From contig CAYRWR010000002.1 of NCBI GenBank assembly GCA_964428015.1, positions 112,894 to 176,893 of the forward strand: 64,000 nucleotides of DNA, written 5' to 3'. The translations under genes and the position numbers were made by a program. The stretch is from CAYRWR01 sp964428015 (GTDB lineage Bacteria > Spirochaetota > Brevinematia > Brevinematales > CAYRWR01). Below, piece by piece: positions 54,129 through 62,320 of this stretch. Numbering within the stretch: the stretch's first letter is position 1; each line of letters begins with the position of its first letter. The notes below the pieces were generated by a model. The model was not told the DNA's origin. It made no database searches and saw only the letters and a program-made list of their open reading frames with translations.

Positions 54129-54166
54129 CTTTTCTCCGGTTTCAGTAGCTGAAAATAGGAAGGATA

Positions 54167-54195
54167 AATATATCTTTAAAAGACAATCCTGTCAA
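54167..54195 (-). promoter_or_regulatory. Promoter of phoB-phoR
   Basis: Leftward perfect -35 TTGACA (54190-54195), 17-bp spacer, -10 TATATT (54167-54172). No Pho-box-like repeat is seen here. Confidence 0.8.
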
Positions 54196-54292
54196 CGGAT
54201 AAACCTTTCAGGTAATCTTATCCTGTCCAGGTGTTAAACCCAAAACTCTACTTCATCCCTTATCTTCCAGCTTGCTTAACCTTAAAAAATCT

Positions 54293-57200
54293 TTATTCTT
54301 TCTTTTCTATCTCCTGAGTATGCTGATTCAACTGTCTGTATTTTTCAATCAGCCGTAAGTAATAATCTGATAAACCCTGTTTTTTAATATTTTCCAGATC
54401 TATTTTTTCGTTCTGCAGATCTAGAGCTTCAGGTACCTGTATCTGATAAGATCTGGCTTGTTCGGCTTTCCTTTTATCGCTGATACCTTTAGACTGCAGG
54501 GATTTTTGAGCTTTCAGCATTTTTTGCTCGATCTGCCGGCTTTTTTCCACAGTATCTGTTTCAACTTTATAGCTCTGCAGGTCTTTGATAATATCATCCA
54601 TTAGTCCCATGGTCTCTTTTCCGCCTTCCATGACTTTACCCTCTCCTTGCATGGCCTGGCCCAGATTTTTGGCTATCTCACTCTGCAATCTGGCCAATTG
54701 ATCCATCATCTCTTTCATCTGAGGCGACATGCCGCCCTGGGCCTGCAGCTGACGCATCAGCTGCTCCAGACTGGATGTCATATTTCCCTGCATCTGCATG
54801 AGCTGCTCCAGACTTAGCATCGAAGTTGACTGGGGAGACTGAGCAATATCCTGCATGGCATCCTGCAGAGCCTGATCCAACTGCAGTACTAATAAAAAGA
54901 GCCGGGCTACCTGATTGACAGCGATGCCCAGTCCCTGCTGGACTTCAGCGATGCGGTTGTCCCTCATACCGGTAGCCGCTGTATCCAGTGTCTGCTCTGT
55001 CCTCTGTAAAAGCTCTCTGATAGCCTGAAAAGAAGCGAGGTCTTTAAACAGCAGACCGGAGACAGCCGTTTCCAGACGGATTTGCACATCTCTGAGTGAA
55101 GTAATAAGAGCATTGATATTTTCTACCATTCGGGCCAGTACCGCGGGGTCACGATGCTCCGGGCTACCCGGGTCCAGTTTGCGGGTTTCTCCCAGAATAG
55201 TCTGCTCCAGAAACAATTCAGCCAGAATACGTTCCAGGTCTTTTTTACGTGCCTGCATCCTGTCCTGTACCGCATCCTTCATTTTTTTCTTGATTTCACT
55301 ATCCAGTCGACGCATCAGCTCATCTGTTTTTTCAAAGCTCTTTTCATTTCCTGCTGACAGCTGTTTTGATTCCTTTTGTAAAGTCTGGACCAGTTCAGAG
55401 AGATCTTTAAAATCCATTTTTTGCATATTTTCCAGCCCTTTTTGGAAGCTTTTCTGCTGACGTTCAAAAGATTTAACTTCTGTTTCTTCTTTCATCCTAT
55501 CGTAATCCTGACGTAGCAGTTCAAACTGCCTGGCCAGATCGGCATATTTTTTATAAAATTCCAGATTATCCAGCATAGCTTCAAATTCCTGGAGCATATT
55601 TTCCATGGATTTTTTTTCCTGAGCTATTTCCCGGGTACCTTCCGGCTGCATGAACTTTTGCATATCCTGAAGTGCAGCAGCTTGTTCCTTAAGACGCCGG
55701 GTGATATCTTCCATTCTTTTCAGACTGTCCGAAATATCTTTGATATCATCCTGTTGCGGACTGACGGTTTGGGCCAACTCCGACAGAGATTCATCCATCT
55801 CCCTGGTTTTTTGCTGGATATCTTTGGCTTTCTGCTGGGCACCGCTGAGGTTCTGGTGAGATACATCAGATTCCAGTTTTTCCAGGCTTTCCTTTATATC
55901 ACCGGTGGTTTTTTCCAGACTGGCCTGCAATTCCTGAGTTCTTTCCTGCATTTCCCAGATATCAGGACTCCGCACAAAAAACCCCACTGTCTCCGAAGTC
56001 ATGCCCAGAACATCCCTGACCTGAAACTGAAGGCTGGCTACATCCCCAGGCAGCATCTCCACATCCTGAGAATTCAGTTCAAAAATCCGGCGGATGTATG
56101 CCTGATTATCCAGAGAGATTTCCCGGGACAAAGTCTGAGGATAATTCAGCGAGGGGTCCCGATTGGTCACCAACACCTTCACCTGAAGCATCCTGAGTCC
56201 CTGGTCGTCTTCGGATTCCAGGAGGCTTTTTATAGTCCATTGATAGGTAGTCAGAGTTATGTTTTCCAGGGGATAGAGCAATCTTAAGAGCGGACGCTGG
56301 TTGGGTATTATCCTGACTTTAAATGGCGGCAGGCTATATTGCTGGGTATTGATGGATACCAGTGACAGCAGATACTGGCCTTCAGTGCGGGGGATAAAGG
56401 AAACAGAAAAAGTATCCTGATCTACAGACTGCGTTATGCCGCCCTGTGCAGAAAAGCTGATACCTTTAATACCATGATTCATTCTGCCTTTTAGGATGAC
56501 CCGGGCACCCTTCCATACTTCGATATCCTGCAGGGAAGCATATTCCTCTTTTTTGAAAGGATAAACCACTTCCATACTGACCGATAGGGGTAGAAACTCT
56601 TTCAGCATGAACAACTCTTTTGTGACGGCCAGACGTTCCAGCCCCCGGTAAGCAGCATAAACTCTGATTTCCAGACTGGGAGTATGCGTCATGTCAGAGG
56701 GTAAACGGACCATCCCGTTGCTGGCAGTGAAAGACATCCCGCCCGCTTCCACCCTTACCTGATCAGCGTATCTGTTCAGGATATGCAGGTCCAGAGCTAG
56801 TGTCTGACCTTCCAGATAAATACCAGGTAAATCAGGAAGGGGGGTGTTCAGATATTCTCTGAGGCGGGACCACTCCTGAGCCGAAGGAATAATCTGCATT
56901 CCCAGAGTCAACAGAAAAACCAGTCCAGTCCCGAGATGCAGCATTTGTCTTTTTTTTCTTCTGGCCCTGTCCTCTTCTTCCCAGCTCAAAAAAGCCGGGT
57001 GATTCTCCAGGCTGTAGCGTACTCCGGATAGACGCCGTCCCAGGTCAGGTATAGTCTCAGCTTCGAGCAGACTGTCCACAATGAGGGTACGACGCCCAAA
57101 TATTCTTTGTTCCAGATCCTGCTTGAGATATTGCAGGGAATAAGCGCTTTGCTTTTTTCTTCGCAGCCATAGAAGAGACAGGCTGACTCCAGTCAACGCC

Positions 57201-57340
57201 AGGATACTGCTCCATATAAAAGATACCCCGGAGTAGAACAGACATTCCATCAGGATGAAAATGAAGCCAATGACATAAAGTGGTCGCAAGCGGGCCGTAA
57301 GGCGCTCAAAGGTCAGAAAATCGCGGATAGCTTTATACAT
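54293..57340 (-). CDS. Large DUF4175-like membrane protein with coiled coils
   Basis: A 1015-residue protein. Two N-terminal membrane helices (~22-58) and a third (~135-152) precede an extracytoplasmic beta-rich region (~170-470). Long helical/coiled-coil stretches run from ~480 to the end, rich in Gln, Lys and Glu, with low-complexity Met/Gln segments around residues 835-890 (QLMQMQGNMTSSLEQLMRQL). The arrangement resembles DUF4175 proteins, whose function is unknown. It lies upstream of phoB on the same strand but phoB has its own promoter. Confidence 0.78.
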   Translation of the reverse strand: MYKAIRDFLTFERLTARLRPLYVIGFIFILMECLFYSGVSFIWSSILALTGVSLSLLWLRRKKQSAYSLQYLKQDLEQRIFGRRTLIVDSLLEAETIPDLGRRLSGVRYSLENHPAFLSWEEEDRARRKKRQMLHLGTGLVFLLTLGMQIIPSAQEWSRLREYLNTPLPDLPGIYLEGQTLALDLHILNRYADQVRVEAGGMSFTASNGMVRLPSDMTHTPSLEIRVYAAYRGLERLAVTKELFMLKEFLPLSVSMEVVYPFKKEEYASLQDIEVWKGARVILKGRMNHGIKGISFSAQGGITQSVDQDTFSVSFIPRTEGQYLLSLVSINTQQYSLPPFKVRIIPNQRPLLRLLYPLENITLTTYQWTIKSLLESEDDQGLRMLQVKVLVTNRDPSLNYPQTLSREISLDNQAYIRRIFELNSQDVEMLPGDVASLQFQVRDVLGMTSETVGFFVRSPDIWEMQERTQELQASLEKTTGDIKESLEKLESDVSHQNLSGAQQKAKDIQQKTREMDESLSELAQTVSPQQDDIKDISDSLKRMEDITRRLKEQAAALQDMQKFMQPEGTREIAQEKKSMENMLQEFEAMLDNLEFYKKYADLARQFELLRQDYDRMKEETEVKSFERQQKSFQKGLENMQKMDFKDLSELVQTLQKESKQLSAGNEKSFEKTDELMRRLDSEIKKKMKDAVQDRMQARKKDLERILAELFLEQTILGETRKLDPGSPEHRDPAVLARMVENINALITSLRDVQIRLETAVSGLLFKDLASFQAIRELLQRTEQTLDTAATGMRDNRIAEVQQGLGIAVNQVARLFLLVLQLDQALQDAMQDIAQSPQSTSMLSLEQLMQMQGNMTSSLEQLMRQLQAQGGMSPQMKEMMDQLARLQSEIAKNLGQAMQGEGKVMEGGKETMGLMDDIIKDLQSYKVETDTVEKSRQIEQKMLKAQKSLQSKGISDKRKAEQARSYQIQVPEALDLQNEKIDLENIKKQGLSDYYLRLIEKYRQLNQHTQEIEKKE

Positions 57341-57411
57341 ATTATTTCCACTACATGATAAGACATATTACTGAAAATGACAAAACCAGCGGCGCCTAAT
57401 AGCGGTACTAC

Positions 57412-57440
57412 TGGTCATTTTTCACGGGAAAAGTTATAAT
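57412..57440 (+). promoter_or_regulatory. Promoter of folD-rsmI
   Basis: Perfect -10 TATAAT (57435-57440) with -35 TGGTCA (57412-57417) at 17 bp. The predicted transcript start near 57447 leaves only a ~15-base leader with GGAGG at 57451-57455. Confidence 0.65.
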
Positions 57441-57461
57441 ATGTCCTCAAGGAGGCTACCC

Positions 57462-58319
57462 ATGCTCATTCTGGATGCCAGGGCATTATCCGCCCAGGAA
57501 AAACAGCAGATAAAGACTGAAACCCAGGCTCTGCCTTATCAGCCCGGCCTGACCGTGGTACTGGTAGGCGAAGACCCGGCCTCCCAGAGCTATGTCAGGG
57601 GAAAGGAAAAAAGCGCGCGTGAAGCCGGTTTTAAAAGTGAAGTCATACGTATGGACAAAGATACTTCTCAGGAACAGCTGCTACAGGTCATTCATGGCTT
57701 GAACGCTGATAAGACGGTGCACGGCATCCTGGTACAGCTCCCCCTGCCCCCGCAAATTGATGAAAATATTGTAATCAATACTATCGACCCGGATAAAGAC
57801 GTGGACTGCTTCCATCCCCGGAATTTCGGGTTGCTCTTCGCGGGTAACCCGGTAGTATTGCCCTGCACTCCGCAGGGAATCATGCGCATTCTGGAACATT
57901 TTGAGATCCCCATACAGGGTAAAAATGCCCTGGTCATAGGCCGCAGTAATATCGTGGGGAAGCCCATTGCCATGCTCCTGCTCCAGAAACATGCCACAGT
58001 CACTATCGCGCACAGCCGTACCCAGGACCTGCCCGCCCTGTCCGCTCAGGCCGACATCCTGGTGGCAGCCATCGGTAAACCCCTCATGATCGGTCCGGAC
58101 TGGGTCAAGCCGGGAGCGGTAGTCATAGATGTGGGCATCAACCGTATCGATGATCCCGGCAGTGAAAAAGGTTACCGACTGGTGGGAGACGTAGACTATG
58201 ATGCCGTAGCCGAAAAATGCTCCGCCATCACCCCGGTTCCCGGCGGTGTAGGAGCCATGACCATAGCCATGCTGCTGCGCAATACCCTGCAGATGGCCGC
58301 CCTGCAGCAGAGCAAATAA
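57462..58319 (+). CDS. folD: Bifunctional methylene-THF dehydrogenase / cyclohydrolase
   Basis: A 285-residue FolD interconverting 5,10-methylene-THF, methenyl-THF and 10-formyl-THF. Conserved segments: VGEDPASQSYVRGKEKSARE (with the Tyr and Lys of the active site), GILVQLPLP, VVIGRS-like LVIGRSNIVGKPIAMLL and TPVPGGVGAMTIAML. I place the start at ATG 57462 behind AAGGAGG; the upstream ATG at 57441 directly follows the -10 box. Its stop overlaps the rsmI start (TAATG). Confidence 0.96.
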   Translation: MLILDARALSAQEKQQIKTETQALPYQPGLTVVLVGEDPASQSYVRGKEKSAREAGFKSEVIRMDKDTSQEQLLQVIHGLNADKTVHGILVQLPLPPQIDENIVINTIDPDKDVDCFHPRNFGLLFAGNPVVLPCTPQGIMRILEHFEIPIQGKNALVIGRSNIVGKPIAMLLLQKHATVTIAHSRTQDLPALSAQADILVAAIGKPLMIGPDWVKPGAVVIDVGINRIDDPGSEKGYRLVGDVDYDAVAEKCSAITPVPGGVGAMTIAMLLRNTLQMAALQQSK

Positions 58320-59002
58320 TGCCTGGTACACTCTATGTAGTGGGTACCCCCATTGGAAATCTCTCTGATATCACCCTGAGGGCCCTGGAAACACTGCGTG
58401 CAGTGGATATTATAGCCTGTGAAAACCGAAATCATCATCTCAAACTGCTCAATCATTTTGAAATAAAAAAACGCATCATTGAGGTCAGTCCTGCTAATGA
58501 AAAAAACAGCGCGGCCGGAATAGTCAAACTCCTGCAGGAAGGTAATGATATAGCCCTGGTCAGCGATGCCGGCACACCGGGACTGTCCGATCCGGGAGGA
58601 CTGGTTGTAGACAGTGTACGGCTGGCTGGTCTCCCCGTCATACCTATTCCCGGCCCCAGCGCCCTGGCCAGCCTGTTCAGTGTGGCCGGTATGCCGGGTA
58701 AGCGCATCCTGTTCCTGGGCTTCCTGTCCAAAAAAAGCGGGAAACTGGAAAAGGAACTGACCGCCTGGAAAGACACTGATACCGATATGACTATCATCCT
58801 CTACGTCAGCCCTTACCAGGTAAAAAAAGTTCTGGAGAGTATTAATAAGACCCTGGGGAATGTCGAAATATTAGTAGGACGTGAGATGACCAAGGCCCAT
58901 GAAGAGTACCTGCGGGGACCGGTTGAAGCCATACTTCAGCACGATTTTCCCGAAAAAGGAGAGTTCAGCCTGGCCGTCAGCATCCGGAAAAGCAGAGAAT
59001 GA
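58319..59002 (+). CDS. rsmI: Divergent short RsmI-like tetrapyrrole methylase family protein
   Basis: A 227-residue SAM-dependent methylase of the RsmI type, which 2'-O-methylates C1402 of 16S rRNA. The opening LYVVGTPIGNLSDITLRALE, VSDAGTPGLSDPG and IPGPSALASLFSVAG are intact. Two usual motifs are altered: EDTR reads ENRN, and the FYESPHR-like block reads LYVSPYQVK. The C-terminal helical domain of RsmI (~45 residues) is missing. It starts at the ATG overlapping the folD stop. It is either a diverged RsmI or a relative with a new substrate. Confidence 0.82.
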   Translation: MPGTLYVVGTPIGNLSDITLRALETLRAVDIIACENRNHHLKLLNHFEIKKRIIEVSPANEKNSAAGIVKLLQEGNDIALVSDAGTPGLSDPGGLVVDSVRLAGLPVIPIPGPSALASLFSVAGMPGKRILFLGFLSKKSGKLEKELTAWKDTDTDMTIILYVSPYQVKKVLESINKTLGNVEILVGREMTKAHEEYLRGPVEAILQHDFPEKGEFSLAVSIRKSRE

Positions 59003-59085
59003 AATATTTCTAGCCTTTTCCCTGGAAAGAAACTATAATAAAAGTACCAGAGAAAAAATAGCCCTAAAATACTTGGGCAGGATAT

Positions 59086-59112
59086 TAAGAAAGTTCAGAT
59101 ACGGTCCGATAA
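59086..59112 (+). promoter_or_regulatory. Sigma-28 (FliA)-type promoter of flgM
   Basis: TAAGAAAG (59086-59093), 11 bases, TCCGATAA (59105-59112), close to the flagellar consensus TAAAGTTT-N11-GCCGATAA. The ATG at 59138 follows AAGGAGG. Confidence 0.75.
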
Positions 59113-59137
59113 TATAGGAGTAACAAGGAGGATTCCC

Positions 59138-59428
59138 ATGGACATTAGAGGAATAAACGGAATCAACCCGATTGATAACAACAGCAAGGTCAACAAAGCT
59201 GTTCCCAAGACTGAAAAGCGGGACATGGGCAATGACAATGTCCAGATCTCTTCTGAAGCACGTAAACTGGCTGAAGAACAGAAGATCCAGAGTGCCCTGC
59301 AGAATGCTCCTGACGTACGCGAAGACCGTATCGCTGAAGTAAAAGCACGCATGGCCAGCGGTGCCTATGATGATCCCAAGGTACTGGAAAGTGTAGCAGA
59401 AAAGCTCATGAAGGTATTGGGACTGTAA
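59138..59428 (+). CDS. flgM: Anti-sigma-28 factor FlgM
   Basis: A 96-residue, mostly disordered protein. The N-terminal half holds the DNVQISSEARKLAEEQK segment, and the C-terminal FlgM helix region is DRIAEVKARMASGAYDDPKV with VAEKLMKVLGL. FlgM holds FliA inactive until the flagellar hook is complete and is then exported. No other flagellar gene is in the window. A FliA-type promoter upstream gives the usual feedback loop. Confidence 0.88.
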   Translation: MDIRGINGINPIDNNSKVNKAVPKTEKRDMGNDNVQISSEARKLAEEQKIQSALQNAPDVREDRIAEVKARMASGAYDDPKVLESVAEKLMKVLGL

Positions 59429-59458
59429 GTAAAGGGAATCTCGTTTATAATAACAAAA

Positions 59459-59487
59459 GAGCCGCGTTTTACGCGGCTCTTTTTTTT
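59459..59487. terminator. Bidirectional terminator after flgM
   Basis: Stem GAGCCGCG/CGCGGCTC (59459-59466/59472-59479), loop TTTTA, eight T following. An A-rich stretch before it lets it also end the convergent thioredoxin reductase transcript. Confidence 0.92.
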
Positions 59488-59504
59488 ATGCTTTTCTATT
59501 CTAT

Positions 59505-60788
59505 TTAGTTTAATTCTTTGGAAATAGATATCGCGGCTACCGTGCCGTCCGCCACGGCGGTGGTGATCTGGCGGTAGTTTTTGGATTTGAGATCGCCTAC
59601 CGCGAAGACTCCTTTGATACTGGTCTCCATTTCGGGATTGGTATCCACATAGCCCCATTGATCCAGTTTGATCTCAGTGGCAAAATCATCTGTATTGGGT
59701 ATAAAGCCCACAAACACAAATATCCCGTTGGTCCTGATTTCCCGGCGGTTTCCGGTCATGAGGTCTTCCACCACTACCCCCATATCCATATTGCCGTATT
59801 TCTTAAATTCACGAGGCTCATGCTTGTACAGAATCTCCGCTTTCTTTTCAGCGAAGATCCTGGCTTCGGCAGCTTTGTTGACCTGCAGGGTATCAAACTG
59901 ATGCACGATGGTAATCTTCCTGGCAAATTTAGCGATAAACAGGGATTCTTCGATAGCTGAATTTCCTCCGCCTATGACCACCACTTCCTTATCCTGGAAA
60001 TATTTGGCGTCACAGGTGGAACAATAGGAGATACCCTGTCCCTGAAATTCTTTTTCTCCCGGGATATTGAGGGGACGGGGGCGGGATCCGGTAGCCAGGA
60101 TGATCCTCTTGGCAAAAATAGTCTCATAACCGTCGATCAATACCGATTTGTTGTGCAAATCCACTTGACTCACTTCTACCGCAGAACGGAATTCCACTCC
60201 GTTGGCCTTGGCCTGTTCACTCATATAGTGACTCAGCATAAACCCTTCCACCGGAGCGACAAAGCCGGGAAAATTGGAGACCTGGTGCGTAGTGGCCACA
60301 TAACCGCCCGGTAAGGCTTTGTCCACCAGGATAGTCTTGAGATGAGCCTGGGCCAGATAGATGCCCGCGGTGAGACCGGCAGGACCGCCGCCCAGTATCA
60401 CTACGTCCGCTTCCGTCTGAACTGGTTTTACCCGGGAGCGTATGGCTTGTACTTTTTCCGGTGTCAGCAGTTCGTTCAGATTTTTTTCGAGCTCCGATCT
60501 TTTGATACCGCCGGAGAGGGTTTTGCCTACCTTTTGCCCCTTTTTATAAAACAAGACAGAGGGTGAAGAGGAGACGTCCAGGCTCTGGGCCAGCTCCCGG
60601 TTTTCCTGACGGAATATCTTCACAAAGGTGATGTCATCACCGTATAATTCACTTAAGGGTTCGTATTTGGTGGCCAGGGCCTCACAGGGAGGGCATTCCG
60701 TGGAATAAAAATCCACTACAGCCAGTTCTTTATCCAGTACTTCTTTTTGAAAGTCAACGGCCTTGATCTCTTTGATCTTCTTTGCCAT
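59505..60788 (-). CDS. trxB: Thioredoxin-thioredoxin reductase fusion
   Basis: A 427-residue fusion. Residues 1-110 are a thioredoxin domain with active site CPPC (C32, C35) rather than CGPC, and the cis-Pro region SSSPSVLFY. From ~125 comes a full TrxR: FAD motif VVILGGGPAGLTAGIYLAQ, redox pair C256-x-x-C259 in YCSTCDAK, NADPH motif VVIGGGNSAIEES and C-terminal FAD contact GVFAVGDLKSKNYRQ. It would pass NADPH electrons to its own thioredoxin domain. It is 30 bases downstream of the radical SAM peptide maturase, so it may keep peptide or enzyme thiols reduced. Confidence 0.93.
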   Translation of the reverse strand: MAKKIKEIKAVDFQKEVLDKELAVVDFYSTECPPCEALATKYEPLSELYGDDITFVKIFRQENRELAQSLDVSSSPSVLFYKKGQKVGKTLSGGIKRSELEKNLNELLTPEKVQAIRSRVKPVQTEADVVILGGGPAGLTAGIYLAQAHLKTILVDKALPGGYVATTHQVSNFPGFVAPVEGFMLSHYMSEQAKANGVEFRSAVEVSQVDLHNKSVLIDGYETIFAKRIILATGSRPRPLNIPGEKEFQGQGISYCSTCDAKYFQDKEVVVIGGGNSAIEESLFIAKFARKITIVHQFDTLQVNKAAEARIFAEKKAEILYKHEPREFKKYGNMDMGVVVEDLMTGNRREIRTNGIFVFVGFIPNTDDFATEIKLDQWGYVDTNPEMETSIKGVFAVGDLKSKNYRQITTAVADGTVAAISISKELN

Positions 60789-60818
60789 TTATCTGCTCCT
60801 TTACACTAATAACTGTGT

Positions 60819-62132
60819 TTATTTTATCTTGAAATACAGCGGCAGGCCCAGCCCCATCAGTTCAGTCACAGGTCTGCAGTCCGGAGACAGTATCTTTCCG
60901 GTCCGGTTCTTAGCTACCGACGCGCATCCCCCGCCACAGGCCAGACGGACCGGGCATTCCCGGCATTGGGGAATGGAGGTGACATCCCGACTTTCCCACT
61001 CCGCGATGATATCATCCTTGCGGGAGACCTCAGGATAAAAAGTCCCCAGCACTTCACCGGACTTGCCCACGGTGGCGGTACAGGAATAGATCCGGCCGGT
61101 ATAATCAAAGGCCCACTCTGTCTTACAGCCCGGACAGGAGTCAAACAGGGGATCGGGCAATTCCCCTTTTTCAAACAAAAATTTGGACAGGGAATAAGCC
61201 GGCTGGTGGTACTCCAAAAATTCCGGGTGGTGTGTGATCAGCTCATACAGATCTTCATACAGAGACACCCTGTCATAGAGGCGGTTCTGATCGACCTGAC
61301 AGACATGCAGCTCATAATTCCTCCCCATCTGGGTCTTGAACAGCCGGTTACGGGTCCAGCCCCGCTGAATGGCAAAATGAGCCAGGTCCAGCAGTCCGGG
61401 CAGATTTTCTTTATCGACCACAGTCCGCAGGTTGACATTCAGGCCGGCCTGAAGTGCCGCGTCGATTCCAGCCGCGATACGCTCAAATGTCGCTCCCCCG
61501 CCCTTGAGCATCCGGCGGCGGTCATGCATTTCACCCGCGCCGTCCAGGGTCACCTGTATTTCACGGATAATACCCTGACTGAGCAGGGGGACATATTCTT
61601 CCAGAGTATAACCATTGGTCACAAAGGCCAGGCCCAGGTTACGCTCTTTGGTTTTCTGCATCAATAGAGAGACCGTTTCCTGCTGCTTTTTTCCGGGCAG
61701 GAGAGGCTCCCCCCCGAAGACCGTGATGTATTTCCTGCGGTCCGCGAATTCCCGGTCAATATAGGCAAAAAAAGCCTGGATGATTTCTTCCGAATTTTGT
61801 GTGGCGTCCTGAGAATAGCCTTCCTGGTAACAATAAGAACAGGCAAAATTACAGGCATAGGTAGGGACATAAAAAATCTGTATTTCATCCTGATCACGGT
61901 TATCCAGAAAGTCGAGGTAAGCTTCTCTGAACCGGCTTTGTTCCTGATCGGGATCTACCAGATAACCTTTTTCCAGCATTTCGTCCTGGTCTGTCCACTT
62001 GCCCTGGGCATAGGCCTGGGCTGTTTCCGGGTCCAGTATATCGGCGTTTTTGCTCAGGGGATTTATCAGAAAAAATTTCCGGGAATTTTTAATAGGTCCG
62101 AATATATTATGTTGGGAAAGAACAGGGGCCAT
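60819..62132 (-). CDS. Radical SAM/SPASM peptide-maturase-like enzyme
   Basis: A 437-residue enzyme. The N-terminal ~85 residues look like the peptide-binding front of RiPP maturases (LDPETAQAYAQGKWTD, EMLEKGYLVD). The radical SAM cluster is C94-x3-C98-x2-C101 (ACNFACSYCYQ), followed by TVFGGEPLL and VTNGYTL. The C-terminal SPASM domain has many Cys: DSCPGCKTEW, IYSCTATVG, QCRECPVRLACGGGCAS and DCRPV, enough for two auxiliary clusters. Start at ATG 62132 behind GAGAGG; a longer frame lacks a ribosome site. The 31-residue Cys peptide encoded upstream is its likely substrate. Confidence 0.92.
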   Translation of the reverse strand: MAPVLSQHNIFGPIKNSRKFFLINPLSKNADILDPETAQAYAQGKWTDQDEMLEKGYLVDPDQEQSRFREAYLDFLDNRDQDEIQIFYVPTYACNFACSYCYQEGYSQDATQNSEEIIQAFFAYIDREFADRRKYITVFGGEPLLPGKKQQETVSLLMQKTKERNLGLAFVTNGYTLEEYVPLLSQGIIREIQVTLDGAGEMHDRRRMLKGGGATFERIAAGIDAALQAGLNVNLRTVVDKENLPGLLDLAHFAIQRGWTRNRLFKTQMGRNYELHVCQVDQNRLYDRVSLYEDLYELITHHPEFLEYHQPAYSLSKFLFEKGELPDPLFDSCPGCKTEWAFDYTGRIYSCTATVGKSGEVLGTFYPEVSRKDDIIAEWESRDVTSIPQCRECPVRLACGGGCASVAKNRTGKILSPDCRPVTELMGLGLPLYFKIK

Positions 62133-62148
62133 GTTTACCTCTCTGTGA

Positions 62149-62192
62149 TTAAAACAAATCGGGTTGAGGATTTGTGGCCAAACCCTCAACCC
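62149..62192 (-). terminator. Stem-loop between peptide and maturase genes
   Basis: Fourteen-pair stem with one G-U: GGGTTGAGG plus ATTTG (62161-62174) against CAAAC plus CCTCAACCC (62179-62192), loop TGGC. Leftward it is followed by GATTTGTTTTAAT. Likely partial terminator or 3' stabiliser that favours peptide mRNA over maturase mRNA. Confidence 0.75.
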
Positions 62193-62199
62193 AGGGGCG

Positions 62200-62295
62200 T
62201 CAATCGTGGCAGCCAGCTACCACTTTGGAGATTTTGGCACAGCACTGAGCTACTGCTTTTTCTGCTGTGGCCTTCTTACGGATGAGTGAAGTCAT
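62200..62295 (-). CDS. Candidate cysteine-containing RiPP precursor peptide (31 residues)
   Basis: ATG at 62295 lies 5 bases after a perfect AGGAGG, and the frame ends at TGA 62200-62202. The peptide begins MTSLIRKKATAEKAVA, a basic leader-like stretch, and ends with Q17-C18-C19, then VVAGCHD with C29, H30 and D31. It is positioned between an ArsM-like methyltransferase (25-base gap) and a radical SAM/SPASM enzyme, and followed by a strong hairpin. This is the layout of a radical-SAM-modified peptide such as a sactipeptide or another thioether- or Cys-modified product. The modification itself cannot be read from sequence. Too short for routine gene calling. Confidence 0.82.
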   Translation of the reverse strand: MTSLIRKKATAEKAVAQCCAKISKVVAGCHD

Positions 62296-62320
62296 TTTCA
62301 CCTCCTGTTGATTTGTTTAC

